In this document: positions 17,125 to 26,440 of the stretch, one piece after another
How the letters are laid out: the number at the start of each line of letters is the position of its first letter
How positions within the stretch are numbered: position 1 is the first letter of the stretch
Source of the DNA: Methylomonas sp.
GTDB lineage: Bacteria; Pseudomonadota; Gammaproteobacteria; Methylococcales; Methylomonadaceae
Length of the DNA stretch: 64,000 nt
Direction: 5' to 3'
NCBI GenBank assembly: GCA_002928965.1
Contig: PERU01000002.1
Coordinates: forward strand, 1 to 64,000
The notes under the pieces: generated by a model
What the model was told of the DNA's origin: nothing
Database searches by the model: none
What the model saw: the letters and a program-made list of their open reading frames with translations, nothing else
Program-made: the position numbers and the translations under genes

Positions 17125-18535
17125 AATCAATTCAAATGAAAACAGATTAGCATCATCGAACACTGAGTCACAGATTTTCAGAGGCGACAGCGGTAACTTA
17201 ACAGCCGTTGAAACTCCCAGGAAACCGCCATGTCCGAGCAAACCATCAAAAACCACATAACCCTCTCACAGCAGATTAACCATGTCTTCTTGGCGCCTAA
17301 AAGTTTCGACGGCTTCCGCAATATGCAATCCCATGATGGGCAGGGTATTTACGACTCATATATCCGCCACAGCAAATGTATTGCCTCCGGCATTACTCAG
17401 CAAAACGTCCAAGTGAGTTTCGTCAGTAAATTCGACAAGGCGCGATCAACGCCTTGCGTTTTACTAGACTTTTCTTAAGTTGACTATAAGAAACCCACAT
17501 TAAAGTGGCATCACCCTAAATCACCGAACACGCGCGCAATGGACACTAAACCCGCCCAGTATTCAAATCAGCAATTCAAGCCCTCAAAACAACTCTACAT
17601 CGCGACGGACGGATCGTTGAAGTCTTGTATCACTTCACCGTCAATGGAGTTGCCCATCGACTTCAGAGAGTGGCCAAAATCGGATACTCGTAACGTTGTG
17701 TTATTCAACATTAAAGCGGCTTAGGGTTCTACGATGTTTCTGATCAACAGCGCTAAATCAGTCAGATGATGGTATTTCGGGGCTACGCCACGCTGCCAAA
17801 GCTATTTCGGTTAGCTTGTTTACAAAAAGCCGGATGAACTGAAAGCCAGCGATCAGCAAAATGCCGGTGGAAAAAAACCAAGTTAATAGAACTAGTAAAA
17901 CCTTCATGTAAGCCCTCTCAAAAACCACATTCTTGACGAGGGCGCATTCTTTCAGTTTCTAAATAAATTTCAAGTCGATACGCCGCAACAAGCTGTTGCG
18001 TCTGTTAATAAAAATATAAAAAATCAATAATTTAATTAATTAATTTCAGGTTAAATATTTTTTATTTGCAACCGGCCTATCTAAATTGCTGATCGATCCG
18101 CGCTAAAAGTGCGCGTTGTAACTGAGCGTCATCCCCAGATTTTCAAGTAGCTTGACTCATATCGATTGACTTTTCATTAGCGCTGTTTAACCATTGCGCC
18201 AAGTTTTGTCGGCAGACTTAACCGATACGGTTTTCTTCAGTTGATGCGTTCGCAACCCACATTTCCGGGTTGGGATTGCTGGAAACGAACTGTCAGTCTG
18301 TAGTAATGCGTACTCGTTTCGGTTTTGTGGTGTGGGGGTTAGCCTGCGGATTTAGGCGAAGCCCGGAACGGGTTCCGCAGGGAGGGGAGAGTCTGAGACG
18401 GCTCTTCTCTCCCCTAAAACTGATAAGCATGGGTTGGACGGTTATCATCCAAGGCTTCTGGGTCTTGGCAATCCCTGAGATGGCGGTTTTTGGCCGAGCT
18501 GAAGGTGCTTGATAATCAGGTCTAATTTTACTTAT
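17125..18535. other. 1.4-kb gene-poor, apparently degraded region
   Basis: No ORF here has convincing coding character. Short frames at 17230, 17539 and 18270 lack ribosome sites and recognisable motifs. A frame around 17570-17700 reads smoothly for about 45 codons with no start codon, which could be a relic of a lost gene. Strong inverted repeats occur near the right end (listed separately). The region separates the coiled-coil gene from the convergent xox genes. Confidence 0.5.
18343..18415. repeat. nested inverted-repeat cluster
   Basis: Three inverted repeats lie within 73 bp. CCTGCGGA (18343-18350) pairs with TCCGCAGG (18374-18381) and encloses CGGAAC/GTTCCG (18364-18377). The adjacent AGGGGAGAG (18383-18391) pairs with CTCTCCCCT (18407-18415). 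No T-tract follows and no nearby ORF is convincing. It may be a REP-like element or a structured RNA fragment. Confidence 0.6.
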
Positions 18536-19393
18536 TCAATCATCGTCATCTTTCTTTGCTCTTTCTGCCGGAATGGGTAGTAAGGGGATTTGATAGTCAC
18601 TGATGATGCGTTGAATCTGATCTATGTTTTTGTCTATTAGGCTGTTGAGTTGCTGTTTGCGATTTTCATCGCCCTGACGTATCCCTATGGCAATAGAAAA
18701 ATCAAACTTGGTTTTAACCGTTGATTGCATCGGGATGGCTATATAGCCTCTGGGGCTTTGGGATTGCACGTAACCCGCCATTGGTCCCCATAAAATAACC
18801 ATATCAATAATGCCCGCACGCAGATCCTTGTCAATTTGCATCGCTACATTGGACTCGCTGTCACCTGTCATGCTTTGATAGGGTACACCTTGCTCCAATA
18901 AACCGTTTTGCTGTAACCACTCTGTGCCAGGACCGCGGTCAAACATGGCAATTTTTAATGTGTCGAGTTTTTGGGGGGGCTGAGAAGCCAACTGTGTTGG
19001 ATTGGAAATATCATCCCAGCCACGGCCTTTGGCAATCAGCAACACGTAGGTCGAATGAAAATAGGGCTTGGTGGTGTCGGTTAAATCGTAACCTGCCGGA
19101 ACCCCCATCACCATGTCGCATTTAAAACCTTGACCGTTATCGTTTTCAGCTTTGAGCGTGTTGCGGATAAAGCCGATACGTTCCGGCATCCAGGTGTATT
19201 CAATCTCTTGACCCAATTGCTTGGCAAATAAGGCGGCAATTTTGTTTTCGTAACCGGTTAATTCCTTAGTTGAATAAGGCGGGTGGAGTGGATCTGCACA
19301 AACTTTAAATTTATCGTTGGCTTGAATGGTCAGGCTGGTTGTGGCCAGACAGCTGAACATCAGGCATGGTGCAACGGTTTTAAGGATTTTCAT
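18536..19393 (-). CDS. xoxJ: XoxJ/MxaJ-type periplasmic substrate-binding-fold protein
   Basis: This 285-aa protein has a cleavable signal (MKILKTVAPCLMFSCLATTSLTIQA). Its bilobal solute-binding fold has the family's KVCADPLHPPYSTKELTGYENKIA start, MVMGVPAGYDL and WGPMAGY. MxaJ/XoxJ proteins are periplasmic partners needed for methanol dehydrogenase activity. It follows xoxF on the same strand, separated by 92 bp that contain a strong terminator, so expression should be lower than xoxF or partly independent. No cytochrome xoxG lies between them. Confidence 0.9.
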   Translation of the reverse strand: MKILKTVAPCLMFSCLATTSLTIQANDKFKVCADPLHPPYSTKELTGYENKIAALFAKQLGQEIEYTWMPERIGFIRNTLKAENDNGQGFKCDMVMGVPAGYDLTDTTKPYFHSTYVLLIAKGRGWDDISNPTQLASQPPQKLDTLKIAMFDRGPGTEWLQQNGLLEQGVPYQSMTGDSESNVAMQIDKDLRAGIIDMVILWGPMAGYVQSQSPRGYIAIPMQSTVKTKFDFSIAIGIRQGDENRKQQLNSLIDKNIDQIQRIISDYQIPLLPIPAERAKKDDDD

Positions 19394-19423
19394 CGCATTT
19401 TCCTTTAGCTTTTCTTAATACAT

Positions 19424-19457
19424 AAAAAAGCCTTGGCCGATTGCTCGGCCAAGGCTT
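19424..19457 (-). terminator. intrinsic terminator between xoxF and xoxJ
   Basis: A perfect 13-bp stem (AAGCCTTGGCCGA paired with TCGGCCAAGGCTT) with a 4-base loop is followed, reading leftward, by six Ts. It lies 28 bp after the xoxF stop and 30 bp before the xoxJ start. It should stop or attenuate most xoxF transcripts. Confidence 0.9.
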
Positions 19458-19485
19458 GCTTTACTTAAACCTAAATACTTAGATT

Positions 19486-21336
19486 TTAGTTAGGCAGAGC
19501 GAACACAGTCAGTGTACCACCCAATTTGGTATAAGAGCTTAAGCTTCTATATGCGCCCACCGCACCCAAGCCTTCTGAGCTGGATGCTGATGTGCCATCG
19601 TCGATACCGGCTGCGATACCGATACCAGCCCAGCCGCCGATACCTGACAGAACGCCAACGTATTGTTTGCCTTCAAATTCCCAAGTATTGACGTTACCGA
19701 TGATGCCAGATGGGGTTTTGAATTTGTACAATTCTTTACCGGTTTTAGCATCAACTGCTTTCAGGTAGCCTTCCAGGGTGCCATAGAACACAATGCCGCC
19801 TGCAGTAGCAACCGAACCTGACCATACAGAGAATTGTTCTTTGTTGGACCAAGCGATTTTGCCGGTTTTAGCGTCATACGCAGTGAATTGACCCAGGTTT
19901 GTAGAACCGTCTTTTTGACCGGTCAATACATCTGCGCCAGCAGGCATCATAGACAGCGTGGCACCTACATAAGGTTGGCCTGCTGTGTAAGACACTTCAA
20001 ACGGTTCGTACTCCATGCACAAGTGGTTGCCTGAAATGTAGAACAGGCCAGTTTGCGGAGAGTAAGAAACAGGTTGTTGGTTTTTGGAGCCTAACGCAGC
20101 AGGGCAAGTACCTACGGTGTTAACGTCTTCGCCGTTATGTTCGGTTGAGAACTCAGGCACCACTTGAGGGCGACCGGTTTTCATATCAACATGAGTCAGC
20201 CAGTTGACGGATTTGTCGAATTTTTCAGCAACCAACAGTTCACCGTTTTCGCGGTCCAGGGTGTAACCAACGCCGTTACGGTCGAAATGCACGATGGTTT
20301 TGTGCATTTTGCCTTTCACTTCCTGGTCAACCAGAACGGTTTCGTTGATACCGTCAAAGTCCCATTCGTCATGTGGAGTCATTTGGTAAACCCATTTAAC
20401 TTCACCGGTGTCAGCGTCACGTGCCCACAAAGACATGGACCATTTGTTGTCGCCTGGACGTTGTACAGGGTTCCAAGTAGATGGGTTGCCTGAGCCGTAG
20501 TAAACCAGATTCAGTTTAGAGTCGTATGAATACCAACCCCAAGTGGTGCCGCCGCCGATTTTCCACTGGTCGCCTTTCCAGGTGCTGGTGCTGGAGTTTT
20601 CGCCAACGGGTGTAACTTTGCCATCTTTCCAGGTGGTGGTTTTGGTTGGGTTAATCAGGGTGTCTTTATCAGGACCCATGCTGTAACCTTTCCATTCCAG
20701 TTGACCGGTACGGATGTTGTAAGCAGCCAGGAAGCCGCGAACACCAAACTCACCGCCGGAAATACCGGTGATAACTTTGTCTTTTACAACGATAGGTGCG
20801 TTGGTGTTGGTCATACCCAATTTAGGATCGCCGTTTTGTACGCTCCATACGCGTTTACCGGTTTTGGCATCCAGCGCAGTCAGAACGGTGTCTGATTGTT
20901 GCAGGAAGATTTTACCGTCGCCATATGCCAGACCGCGGTTAACGGTATCGCAGCACATAACAGGAATGGTAACGTCAGCATCCATCGTTGGGGTAAATTC
21001 CCAGATTACCGCTTTGGTTTTTTGGTCGATCGCATAAACGGTGTTTGGGAACGGTGTATGAATAAACATTACACCGTTAACAACCAGAGGACCGCCCTCA
21101 TGACCACGCAGAACGCCGGTAGAGAAAGACCAAGCTGGTTGCAGATTTTTAACGTTTTGAGCGTTTATTTGTGACAGTTTGCTATAGCGGGTACCGGCAT
21201 AATCGCCGCCCCATGTAGCCCAGTTGGCTGGGTCTTGTGTCAATTTTTCAACATCGCTGTTAGCAGTTGATAAAGTTGGTGCAGCAAGTAAAGTAGCTAC
21301 AGTCGAAGCAAGCAGCCAGTTTTTTACAGGCTTCAT
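19486..21336 (-). CDS. xoxF: lanthanide-dependent PQQ methanol dehydrogenase XoxF
   Basis: This 616-aa periplasmic eight-bladed quinoprotein has a Sec signal ending [11 protein letters not shown]. Diagnostic residues are the adjacent disulfide C128-C129, E196, N284, the catalytic D326 and, two residues on, D328 in HDEWDFDG. That second aspartate is the lanthanide-coordinating residue that separates XoxF from calcium MxaF, which has alanine there. The sequence resembles the XoxF5 clade. It oxidises methanol, the step after methane monooxygenase. A GGGAGGAAAC ribosome site precedes the ATG. mxa genes are not in the window. Confidence 0.95.
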   Translation of the reverse strand: MKPVKNWLLASTVATLLAAPTLSTANSDVEKLTQDPANWATWGGDYAGTRYSKLSQINAQNVKNLQPAWSFSTGVLRGHEGGPLVVNGVMFIHTPFPNTVYAIDQKTKAVIWEFTPTMDADVTIPVMCCDTVNRGLAYGDGKIFLQQSDTVLTALDAKTGKRVWSVQNGDPKLGMTNTNAPIVVKDKVITGISGGEFGVRGFLAAYNIRTGQLEWKGYSMGPDKDTLINPTKTTTWKDGKVTPVGENSSTSTWKGDQWKIGGGTTWGWYSYDSKLNLVYYGSGNPSTWNPVQRPGDNKWSMSLWARDADTGEVKWVYQMTPHDEWDFDGINETVLVDQEVKGKMHKTIVHFDRNGVGYTLDRENGELLVAEKFDKSVNWLTHVDMKTGRPQVVPEFSTEHNGEDVNTVGTCPAALGSKNQQPVSYSPQTGLFYISGNHLCMEYEPFEVSYTAGQPYVGATLSMMPAGADVLTGQKDGSTNLGQFTAYDAKTGKIAWSNKEQFSVWSGSVATAGGIVFYGTLEGYLKAVDAKTGKELYKFKTPSGIIGNVNTWEFEGKQYVGVLSGIGGWAGIGIAAGIDDGTSASSSEGLGAVGAYRSLSSYTKLGGTLTVFALPN

Positions 21337-21802
21337 ATGTTTCCTCCCGGTAATCTGCTGAAAGACAGAGTACGTTTTTTGTTTGTTAAGACTAATATTA
21401 GTTTAAAGCTCTTAGTTGGATGACTGCCTTCTGGGGCTTCTTCGGCTCGAGCCGGACTCAGTTGGATAGCCACACCAGATGCGTAAATTGAAGGATTTTT
21501 TCCTAAAAGTCAACCTGAAAAAGTCACGTAATAATGCTATGGGTGAATAAATTCAAGCCTGATAGTGGCTTACAAAATCGTTGTTTAAATTATTGACCAA
21601 CTAAACATGGCTTGAGGTCGTGAAATTTAGGATTTATTGGCGCGTTTTGAAGCGGCATCTTCTTTGTTTCCGGTATATGTTTGCCGGCTAGTTTAATTTA
21701 AGCGCCAGTTATTGGGTGCTTTTGAGGCTGGTTTGGAATACAAACAAAACTACTAATGCACGAGCTTGTTTCATGCGTATTCCGTAGCATAAAGGTTTTC
21801 TG
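21337..21802. other. xoxF upstream region
   Basis: This 466-bp stretch between msrA and xoxF (both leftward) has no gene. It must carry the xoxF promoter. A TTGACT with a weak CAATTT at 17 bp is visible on the minus strand, spanning an imperfect AGGAAAAAATCCT palindrome, but the -10 is poor. I cannot place the transcription start. Confidence 0.5.
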
Positions 21803-22435
21803 CTATCCAAAATCAATGCCTACTCCACCCAGTCCGCAGTAACCTCCAGGGTTTTTAGCTAAATATTGCTGGTGTTCGTCTTCTGCATAATAAAAGGTTT
21901 CTGCATGGCGAATTTCAGTAGTGATTTTGCCAAATCCAGCCTGGGTCAGCTGACTTTGATAATGCTCAAGACTCTCCAGCGCGATGTCATAGTGTCCCTC
22001 GGTGAATACATCTATACTGGATCTGTACTGCGTGCCCACATCGTTGCCTTGCCGCATGCCTTGTGTTGGATTATGTGATTCCCAGAACAGTCGTAATAGC
22101 GTCTTATAGCTAATGATTTCCGGGTCAAATATCACTAATACAACCTCATTATGACCCGTCAAACCCGTGCACAGCTCCTGATAGGTGGGATTGGGCGTTA
22201 ATCCGCCCGCATACCCAACTGCCGTGCTGAACACGCCTGATTGTTGCCAAAATTTCCGTTCTGCTCCCCAAAAGCAGCCAAGGCCAAATTGGGCTTGCTG
22301 CAAATGTGTTGGAAATGGTGGCTGAATGGGATTGCCATTTACAAAATGGCTGGGACTGACAGGCATTGACTGATGTCGGCCCGGGAGTGCCTGATTGGCG
22401 TCGGGAAGAGTGGTTTTCTTCATTAAAAAACTCAT
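21803..22435 (-). CDS. msrA: peptide-methionine (S)-S-oxide reductase MsrA
   Basis: This 210-aa protein has the catalytic motif [12 protein letters not shown], then [17 protein letters not shown] and the C-terminal [23 protein letters not shown]. It reduces methionine-S-sulfoxide in the cytoplasm. The chosen ATG (22435) gives the usual MSFL...ALPGR start of the long MsrA form; an upstream TTG is less likely. No clear Shine-Dalgarno is visible. It is divergent from hslO, another redox-protection gene. Confidence 0.93.
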   Translation of the reverse strand: MSFLMKKTTLPDANQALPGRHQSMPVSPSHFVNGNPIQPPFPTHLQQAQFGLGCFWGAERKFWQQSGVFSTAVGYAGGLTPNPTYQELCTGLTGHNEVVLVIFDPEIISYKTLLRLFWESHNPTQGMRQGNDVGTQYRSSIDVFTEGHYDIALESLEHYQSQLTQAGFGKITTEIRHAETFYYAEDEHQQYLAKNPGGYCGLGGVGIDFG

Positions 22436-22512
22436 AGGGTTACAATCCAAAGTCGAATGAACAGGTGTAAGCGGATTATAATCGTCCGCAAATATGAATC
22501 TGCCACGAATAT

Positions 22513-23391
22513 ATGAAACAACAAGATTGTCTTAGACGCTTTTTATTTGAAGATTTAAACATACGCGGAGAATGGGTCAGGCTTGAGCATAGTTGGCAAC
22601 AAGCCAAGCAGCATCAGGTCTTGGTTAATTCTGCCGTTGAATCGCAATTGGGTCAAACCTTGGCAGCGGTGGTTTTATTATCGGCCACCATTAAATTCAA
22701 AGGCTCGATGATTATGCAAATTCAAGGCAGTGCCTCTTTAAAAGCGCTGGTTGCCCACGCGAGTCATGATGGTAGGGTGCGGTGTTTGGTGCGGAGTGAC
22801 GCTACTGTTTCAGGGCAAGACTTACCCCAGATGTTGGGTGACGGCGCTAGATTGGTGCTGACAGTGGATTCGGAAAACGGCGAATCCTACCAAGGTATTG
22901 TCGGTGTTGCCGAAGCCAATCTTGCCGGCGTCCTGCAGACTTATTTTTCCCAATCCGAACAGCTGGAAACCAGTCTATGGCTATTCGCCAATGCAACCCA
23001 TGCAGCAGGACTTTTTTTACAAGCCATGCCCTCCGAAACTCAGGATAAAACCGATTGGGAGCATATTGAAATGCTTGCCAATACGCTGACTGAGCAGGAG
23101 TTATTGAGTCTTGATTGTGAAGACTTGCTGCATCGTTTATTTCATCAAGAAAAAGTCAGGCTATATGATCCAAAAGCCATAGCATTTAAATGCGGTTGCT
23201 CTAGGCAAAAAATCAGTGGCACTTTAGCTGCACTGGGGAGGTCAGAGCTTGAACAGGTATTGCACGAACGTGGCACCATTGAGGTTGATTGTCAGTTTTG
23301 TGGGCAACACTATCTGTTTGACAAAATTGACGTAGAAAATTTACTGACCAACCCCGTTGTTAACGAAAATGATACGCCAACCAGGCACTGA
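22513..23391 (+). CDS. hslO: Hsp33 redox-regulated holdase chaperone
   Basis: This 292-aa protein has the Hsp33 N-terminal domain and a C-terminal zinc switch with four cysteines (CGC in FKCGCSRQK and CQFC in [10 protein letters not shown]). Oxidation releases zinc and activates the chaperone. Length is normal. The lipoprotein gene begins 7 bp downstream. Confidence 0.93.
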   Translation: MKQQDCLRRFLFEDLNIRGEWVRLEHSWQQAKQHQVLVNSAVESQLGQTLAAVVLLSATIKFKGSMIMQIQGSASLKALVAHASHDGRVRCLVRSDATVSGQDLPQMLGDGARLVLTVDSENGESYQGIVGVAEANLAGVLQTYFSQSEQLETSLWLFANATHAAGLFLQAMPSETQDKTDWEHIEMLANTLTEQELLSLDCEDLLHRLFHQEKVRLYDPKAIAFKCGCSRQKISGTLAALGRSELEQVLHERGTIEVDCQFCGQHYLFDKIDVENLLTNPVVNENDTPTRH

Positions 23392-23398
23392 GGGCATC

Positions 23399-24178
23399 AT
23401 GATAAAAATCCAACGCTATGCTCGGCTATGCATAATAGCTGCTTTGCTGGCTACTCAAACCGGATGTCTCGAGTGGATGCACGCGTATCAAACGTATTTG
23501 CAAATGCAGGAGTTTGATCGCTATTTTACGGTAACGGCCCAAGATGATTTTACTGTGCATTTTAAGCAGCCTCGGTTGCTGACCGATGATTTTATTGCAC
23601 TGGCCAAATTGCATGCCAGCACTGAAAAACAGACTGCGGAAGGTAAGCATTGGCGCTATTGGTTTCGAAAAACAGACAAAAATAATCAGATAATCAGTCC
23701 GGAAGTCAGCTTTTATTGTGATTTGACCTTTGATAAGTACGACAAGGTCAGGCAGTGGTCTTTTTCCAAGCTATTTTTGCAAATTGCGCCGCCAGAGTTT
23801 TTGGAAGCTTCGTTTCGCTCGTTGGGTGGCGCGGAAATTAATGAAGGTAAAAAACAGCTAAGGGCCAAGGCCGAATTTATCGACAAGGTTTCAGCCGATT
23901 TGCCTAAAAAAGCCGTGGTAGTACAGCAGTTGGGTGAACCGCTGGACATTGAAAACGAAGACAAGCAGGAGATTTACAAATACCAATTCCATTTGGATGC
24001 TCGCGAAGTTGAAGAGGGGTATGAAGACAGAACCCTAAGCGAAGTTAAATTGACGTTTGACAAGGAAACCACCGAATTGGTGAAAATGTCAGGGCGTTTT
24101 GCAGGGTTGAAAATTTCGATCAATTACCGCAATTTTCAAGAAGAGGACGATAACAAGGTGGCCTCAGCTTCAAACTAG
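23399..24178 (+). CDS. putative lipoprotein of unknown function
   Basis: This 259-aa protein has a lipobox-like signal (CIIAALLATQTGC) followed by a soluble mixed alpha/beta sequence rich in charged residues. I recognise no family. The ATG at 23399 lies close after the hslO stop, suggesting co-transcription. Its TAG stop is inside the left arm of a MITE-like inverted repeat, so the true C-terminus may have been altered by insertion. Confidence 0.72.
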   Translation: MIKIQRYARLCIIAALLATQTGCLEWMHAYQTYLQMQEFDRYFTVTAQDDFTVHFKQPRLLTDDFIALAKLHASTEKQTAEGKHWRYWFRKTDKNNQIISPEVSFYCDLTFDKYDKVRQWSFSKLFLQIAPPEFLEASFRSLGGAEINEGKKQLRAKAEFIDKVSADLPKKAVVVQQLGEPLDIENEDKQEIYKYQFHLDAREVEEGYEDRTLSEVKLTFDKETTELVKMSGRFAGLKISINYRNFQEEDDNKVASASN

Positions 24179-24277
24179 TGTTTAATTGCAAAAATTAGTT
24201 TATTTATTATTGGCCGCAACTTTCTGATTTTAAATAAAGTTTCGCTCAAATATCAATTATCGAAATTAAACACTAGT
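24174..24277. mobile_element. MITE-like element with 14-bp terminal inverted repeats
   Basis: ACTAGTGTTTAATT (24174-24187) and its exact reverse complement (24264-24277) flank a 76-bp AT-rich core with no ORF. Two further bases pair beyond one mismatch. Size, composition and perfect termini resemble a miniature inverted-repeat element. No clear target duplication is visible. It supplies the stop codon of the upstream lipoprotein gene. Confidence 0.5.
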
Positions 24278-24302
24278 GTGTCGGCTCAAGCTTTTTTAAA
24301 TT

Positions 24303-24328
24303 GGCTATAAATCATTCGGTTTATAGCC
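24303..24328. terminator. hairpin between convergent genes
   Basis: GGCTATAAA (24303-24311) and TTTATAGCC (24320-24328) form a perfect 9-bp stem with an 8-base loop between two convergent genes. T-tracts are weak on both strands, so it may act bidirectionally but inefficiently. Confidence 0.5.
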
Positions 24329-24336
24329 GTTTCAAA

Positions 24337-24696
24337 TTACAGAAAGAAAAAAATCTGTTTGGCAAAGGCAACTTTCACAATATAAAACAGGCAGAATAAT
24401 GCCCCGCCAAAGGCTATCCAACGTTTTTGACCTTGCTCGCGCATGGTCATCAGGCCCAAGCCAATGAAAGCGCCCATCAAAATCAATTTGGCGACAATCC
24501 AGCCAAATGCGTTGTCCAGCCAATTACCCTGAATAACCAAGATAATCCCTGTCAACAACAGCAAGCCAGCCATAATGTGTGGAGATAGTTTGATCCATTT
24601 ACGTTGCAACAGTTCTGGTCGATAGTGTGCCAATGCAACCCTTCCAATGAAACCAAATGCAACCAGTGCGACAAATAAGAGGTGTATGTGTTTCAT
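24337..24696 (-). CDS. SirB2-family small membrane protein
   Basis: This 119-aa protein has four membrane helices with the SirB pattern (MKHIHLLFVALVAFGFIGR, LSPHIMAGLLLLTGIILV, KLILMGAFIGLG). Function is not established for the family. The ATG at 24696 removes an upstream extension with poor composition. It stands alone between the hairpin and the cold-shock gene. Confidence 0.8.
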   Translation of the reverse strand: MKHIHLLFVALVAFGFIGRVALAHYRPELLQRKWIKLSPHIMAGLLLLTGIILVIQGNWLDNAFGWIVAKLILMGAFIGLGLMTMREQGQKRWIAFGGALFCLFYIVKVAFAKQIFFFL

Positions 24697-24993
24697 AATA
24701 AAGCGCGTGTGTATGTGAAAACAAAGTCGACACTCTACGCTGAAAACATGAATATTCAAAACCAATTTTCAAGCCATACAGGCAGTGCAGCAGGGTATTA
24801 ACCTCATCAAAACCACGCTGTGATGCATTAGGGTTTGATGGAATGGAGGCGGGAAGTTGAACGGATTGTGCGTTGCAGATTTAGGCGTTCTGGATTGAAT
24901 CAATCAAATCCAATGCACTAATAATTATGAGGGAACATTTGCAGGTAAAGGTGTCGCAACCTGTTTGAAGGTTGCGACCAATCATCGGCTGAA

Positions 24994-25215
24994 TTAGATG
25001 ATAGTTACTTCTTCAGCTTGTGGGCCTTTAGGGCCGCGGCCTAATTTAAATTGTACGCTTTGGCCTTCGTCCAGTGTTTTGTAGTTATTACTGGTAGACA
25101 GAATGTTTCTGAAATGTACGAATACGTCTGGGCCTTGTTTTTGCTCAATAAAGCCAAAACCTTTGTCAGCGTTAAACCATTTAACAATACCGGTCGTCAT
25201 TGTAGTAGTTGACAT
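24994..25215 (-). CDS. CspA-family cold-shock domain protein
   Basis: This 73-aa single cold-shock domain protein has RNP1 KGFGFIE and RNP2-like DVFVHF, plus [11 protein letters not shown] and [10 protein letters not shown]. It binds single-stranded nucleic acid as an RNA chaperone. Start could be at 25215 or five codons later. A good promoter at 25370-25397 implies a leader of about 148 bases, typical for cold-regulated csp genes. Confidence 0.93.
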   Translation of the reverse strand: MSTTTMTTGIVKWFNADKGFGFIEQKQGPDVFVHFRNILSTSNNYKTLDEGQSVQFKLGRGPKGPQAEEVTII

Positions 25216-25369
25216 GAAAAGCGTCCTATAAAAATATTAATGATGCCTTGTGAAAAGGCGATGTAGCTGGCAAATGCGGAAATTACGGAATGAAAAACAG
25301 GACGAATAACTAATGAAGAGACTTCGAATCGGTAAACACTGGTAACACTAAATTTTCTAGCTGCATTGC

Positions 25370-25397
25370 ATTCTAGGCCTATTAAATTGATTGTCAA
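25370..25397 (-). promoter_or_regulatory. sigma-70 promoter of the cold-shock gene
   Basis: On the minus strand TTGACA (25397-25392) and TAGAAT (25375-25370) have 16-bp spacing, followed by a long untranslated leader ending at the gene start at 25215. The rest of 25216-25666 shows no gene. Confidence 0.75.
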
Positions 25398-25666
25398 TTT
25401 AAATATTGTTTTTGGGCAAATTAACCCTAAATCGATTGGTTTACTTAAAAATGCATTTTCATAGCGTTTTCCCAGGAGGGGCAAATAGGTCAGTGGATAG
25501 TCAAAGTTCATGACGCCAGATAAATGTGAGTCCGTTTAGACAATCAGAGGCAATTTATCCTACACTTCGTGCATATAGGTGAAAATCAATTTTGATTTTC
25601 CCATAAATACGGTAGTCCATAATCTCAGCTACAGTATTTATCTGGAGATTTTAAAAACGAGGTTAC

Positions 25667-26440
25667 ATGATGCTAAACGTATCGTTTAATTGGCAACGGC
25701 ATTGGCAATTACTGCTGCAAAAAATTACCCGACTAGAAACTGAGCGTGAATTGGATGCTTGTTTAAATCAGCTTGTTGCATCACCATCGTCTTTAGTCGT
25801 TGCGTTTGTCAATGCTCATGCCATGAATTGTGCCGCAGCGTGTGACACGTTTTCGCAAGCTTTGAGTTCTGCAGATGTTATTTTTCGAGATGGATCTGGC
25901 TTGGCGTTGTTATTCAAAACCTTAAACATTTCAGCAGGTATCAATCTAAATGGTACCGATCTGATTCCGCGGATTATTCAGCAATTTGATAATCAAAAAA
26001 TTGCATTGCTCGGTACACAAGAGCCATATCTCGAACAGGCCAAACAGCAAATTTTAACTACGTTGGCACCTAAGAGTCAGATTGAAACGGCTAATGGGTT
26101 CGAAAGTGAAAGCCATTACATAGAGTTGGTAAAGCGTTTTCAGCCAGATTTGCTGATATTAGGCATGGGCATGCCCAAACAGGAATTAGTTGCACAACTA
26201 TTACGGGTTCATCTGCAACAGCCGTGTTTAATTGTGTGTGGAGGTGCGATCATTGATTTCCTAGGCGGCAAGGTACAGCGGGCCCCTGTTTGGATGCGGC
26301 AATTAGGTGTCGAATGGCTATATCGCTTATGGCTGGAACCGCGGCGACTATTCATGCGCTATGTGATCGGTAATCCATTGTTTATTTTTAGAGTCAAATG
26401 GTTCCATTTTGCACAACACCAGGCAGGCAAAAATCTATGA
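25667..26440 (+). CDS. WecG/TagA/CpsF family glycosyltransferase
   Basis: This 257-aa GT26-type protein has NAHAMNCAAA, RDGSGLALLFK, NGTDLIPRI, LLGTQEPYLEQA and LGMGMPKQELV, followed by CGGAIIDFLGGKVQRAPVWMRQLGVEWLYRL, all typical of the family. It adds N-acetyl-hexosamine-type sugars to lipid carriers in cell-surface polysaccharide assembly. Its stop overlaps the start of the GH5 gene. It is the first gene of the exopolysaccharide locus. Confidence 0.9.
   Translation: MMLNVSFNWQRHWQLLLQKITRLETERELDACLNQLVASPSSLVVAFVNAHAMNCAAACDTFSQALSSADVIFRDGSGLALLFKTLNISAGINLNGTDLIPRIIQQFDNQKIALLGTQEPYLEQAKQQILTTLAPKSQIETANGFESESHYIELVKRFQPDLLILGMGMPKQELVAQLLRVHLQQPCLIVCGGAIIDFLGGKVQRAPVWMRQLGVEWLYRLWLEPRRLFMRYVIGNPLFIFRVKWFHFAQHQAGKNL

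Noticed and set aside
17230-17724. Two short plus-strand frames, and an antisense reading containing LDVLLSNAGG that suggested an SDR relic
   Set aside because: Too short, broken by stops, and not extendable to a recognisable domain.
18270-18512. 80-codon frame on the plus strand
   Set aside because: No ribosome site or family, and it covers the inverted-repeat block; composition looks noncoding.
25197-25511. 104-codon minus-strand frame over the cold-shock leader
   Set aside because: It overlaps the csp promoter and untranslated leader, and lacks a ribosome site.
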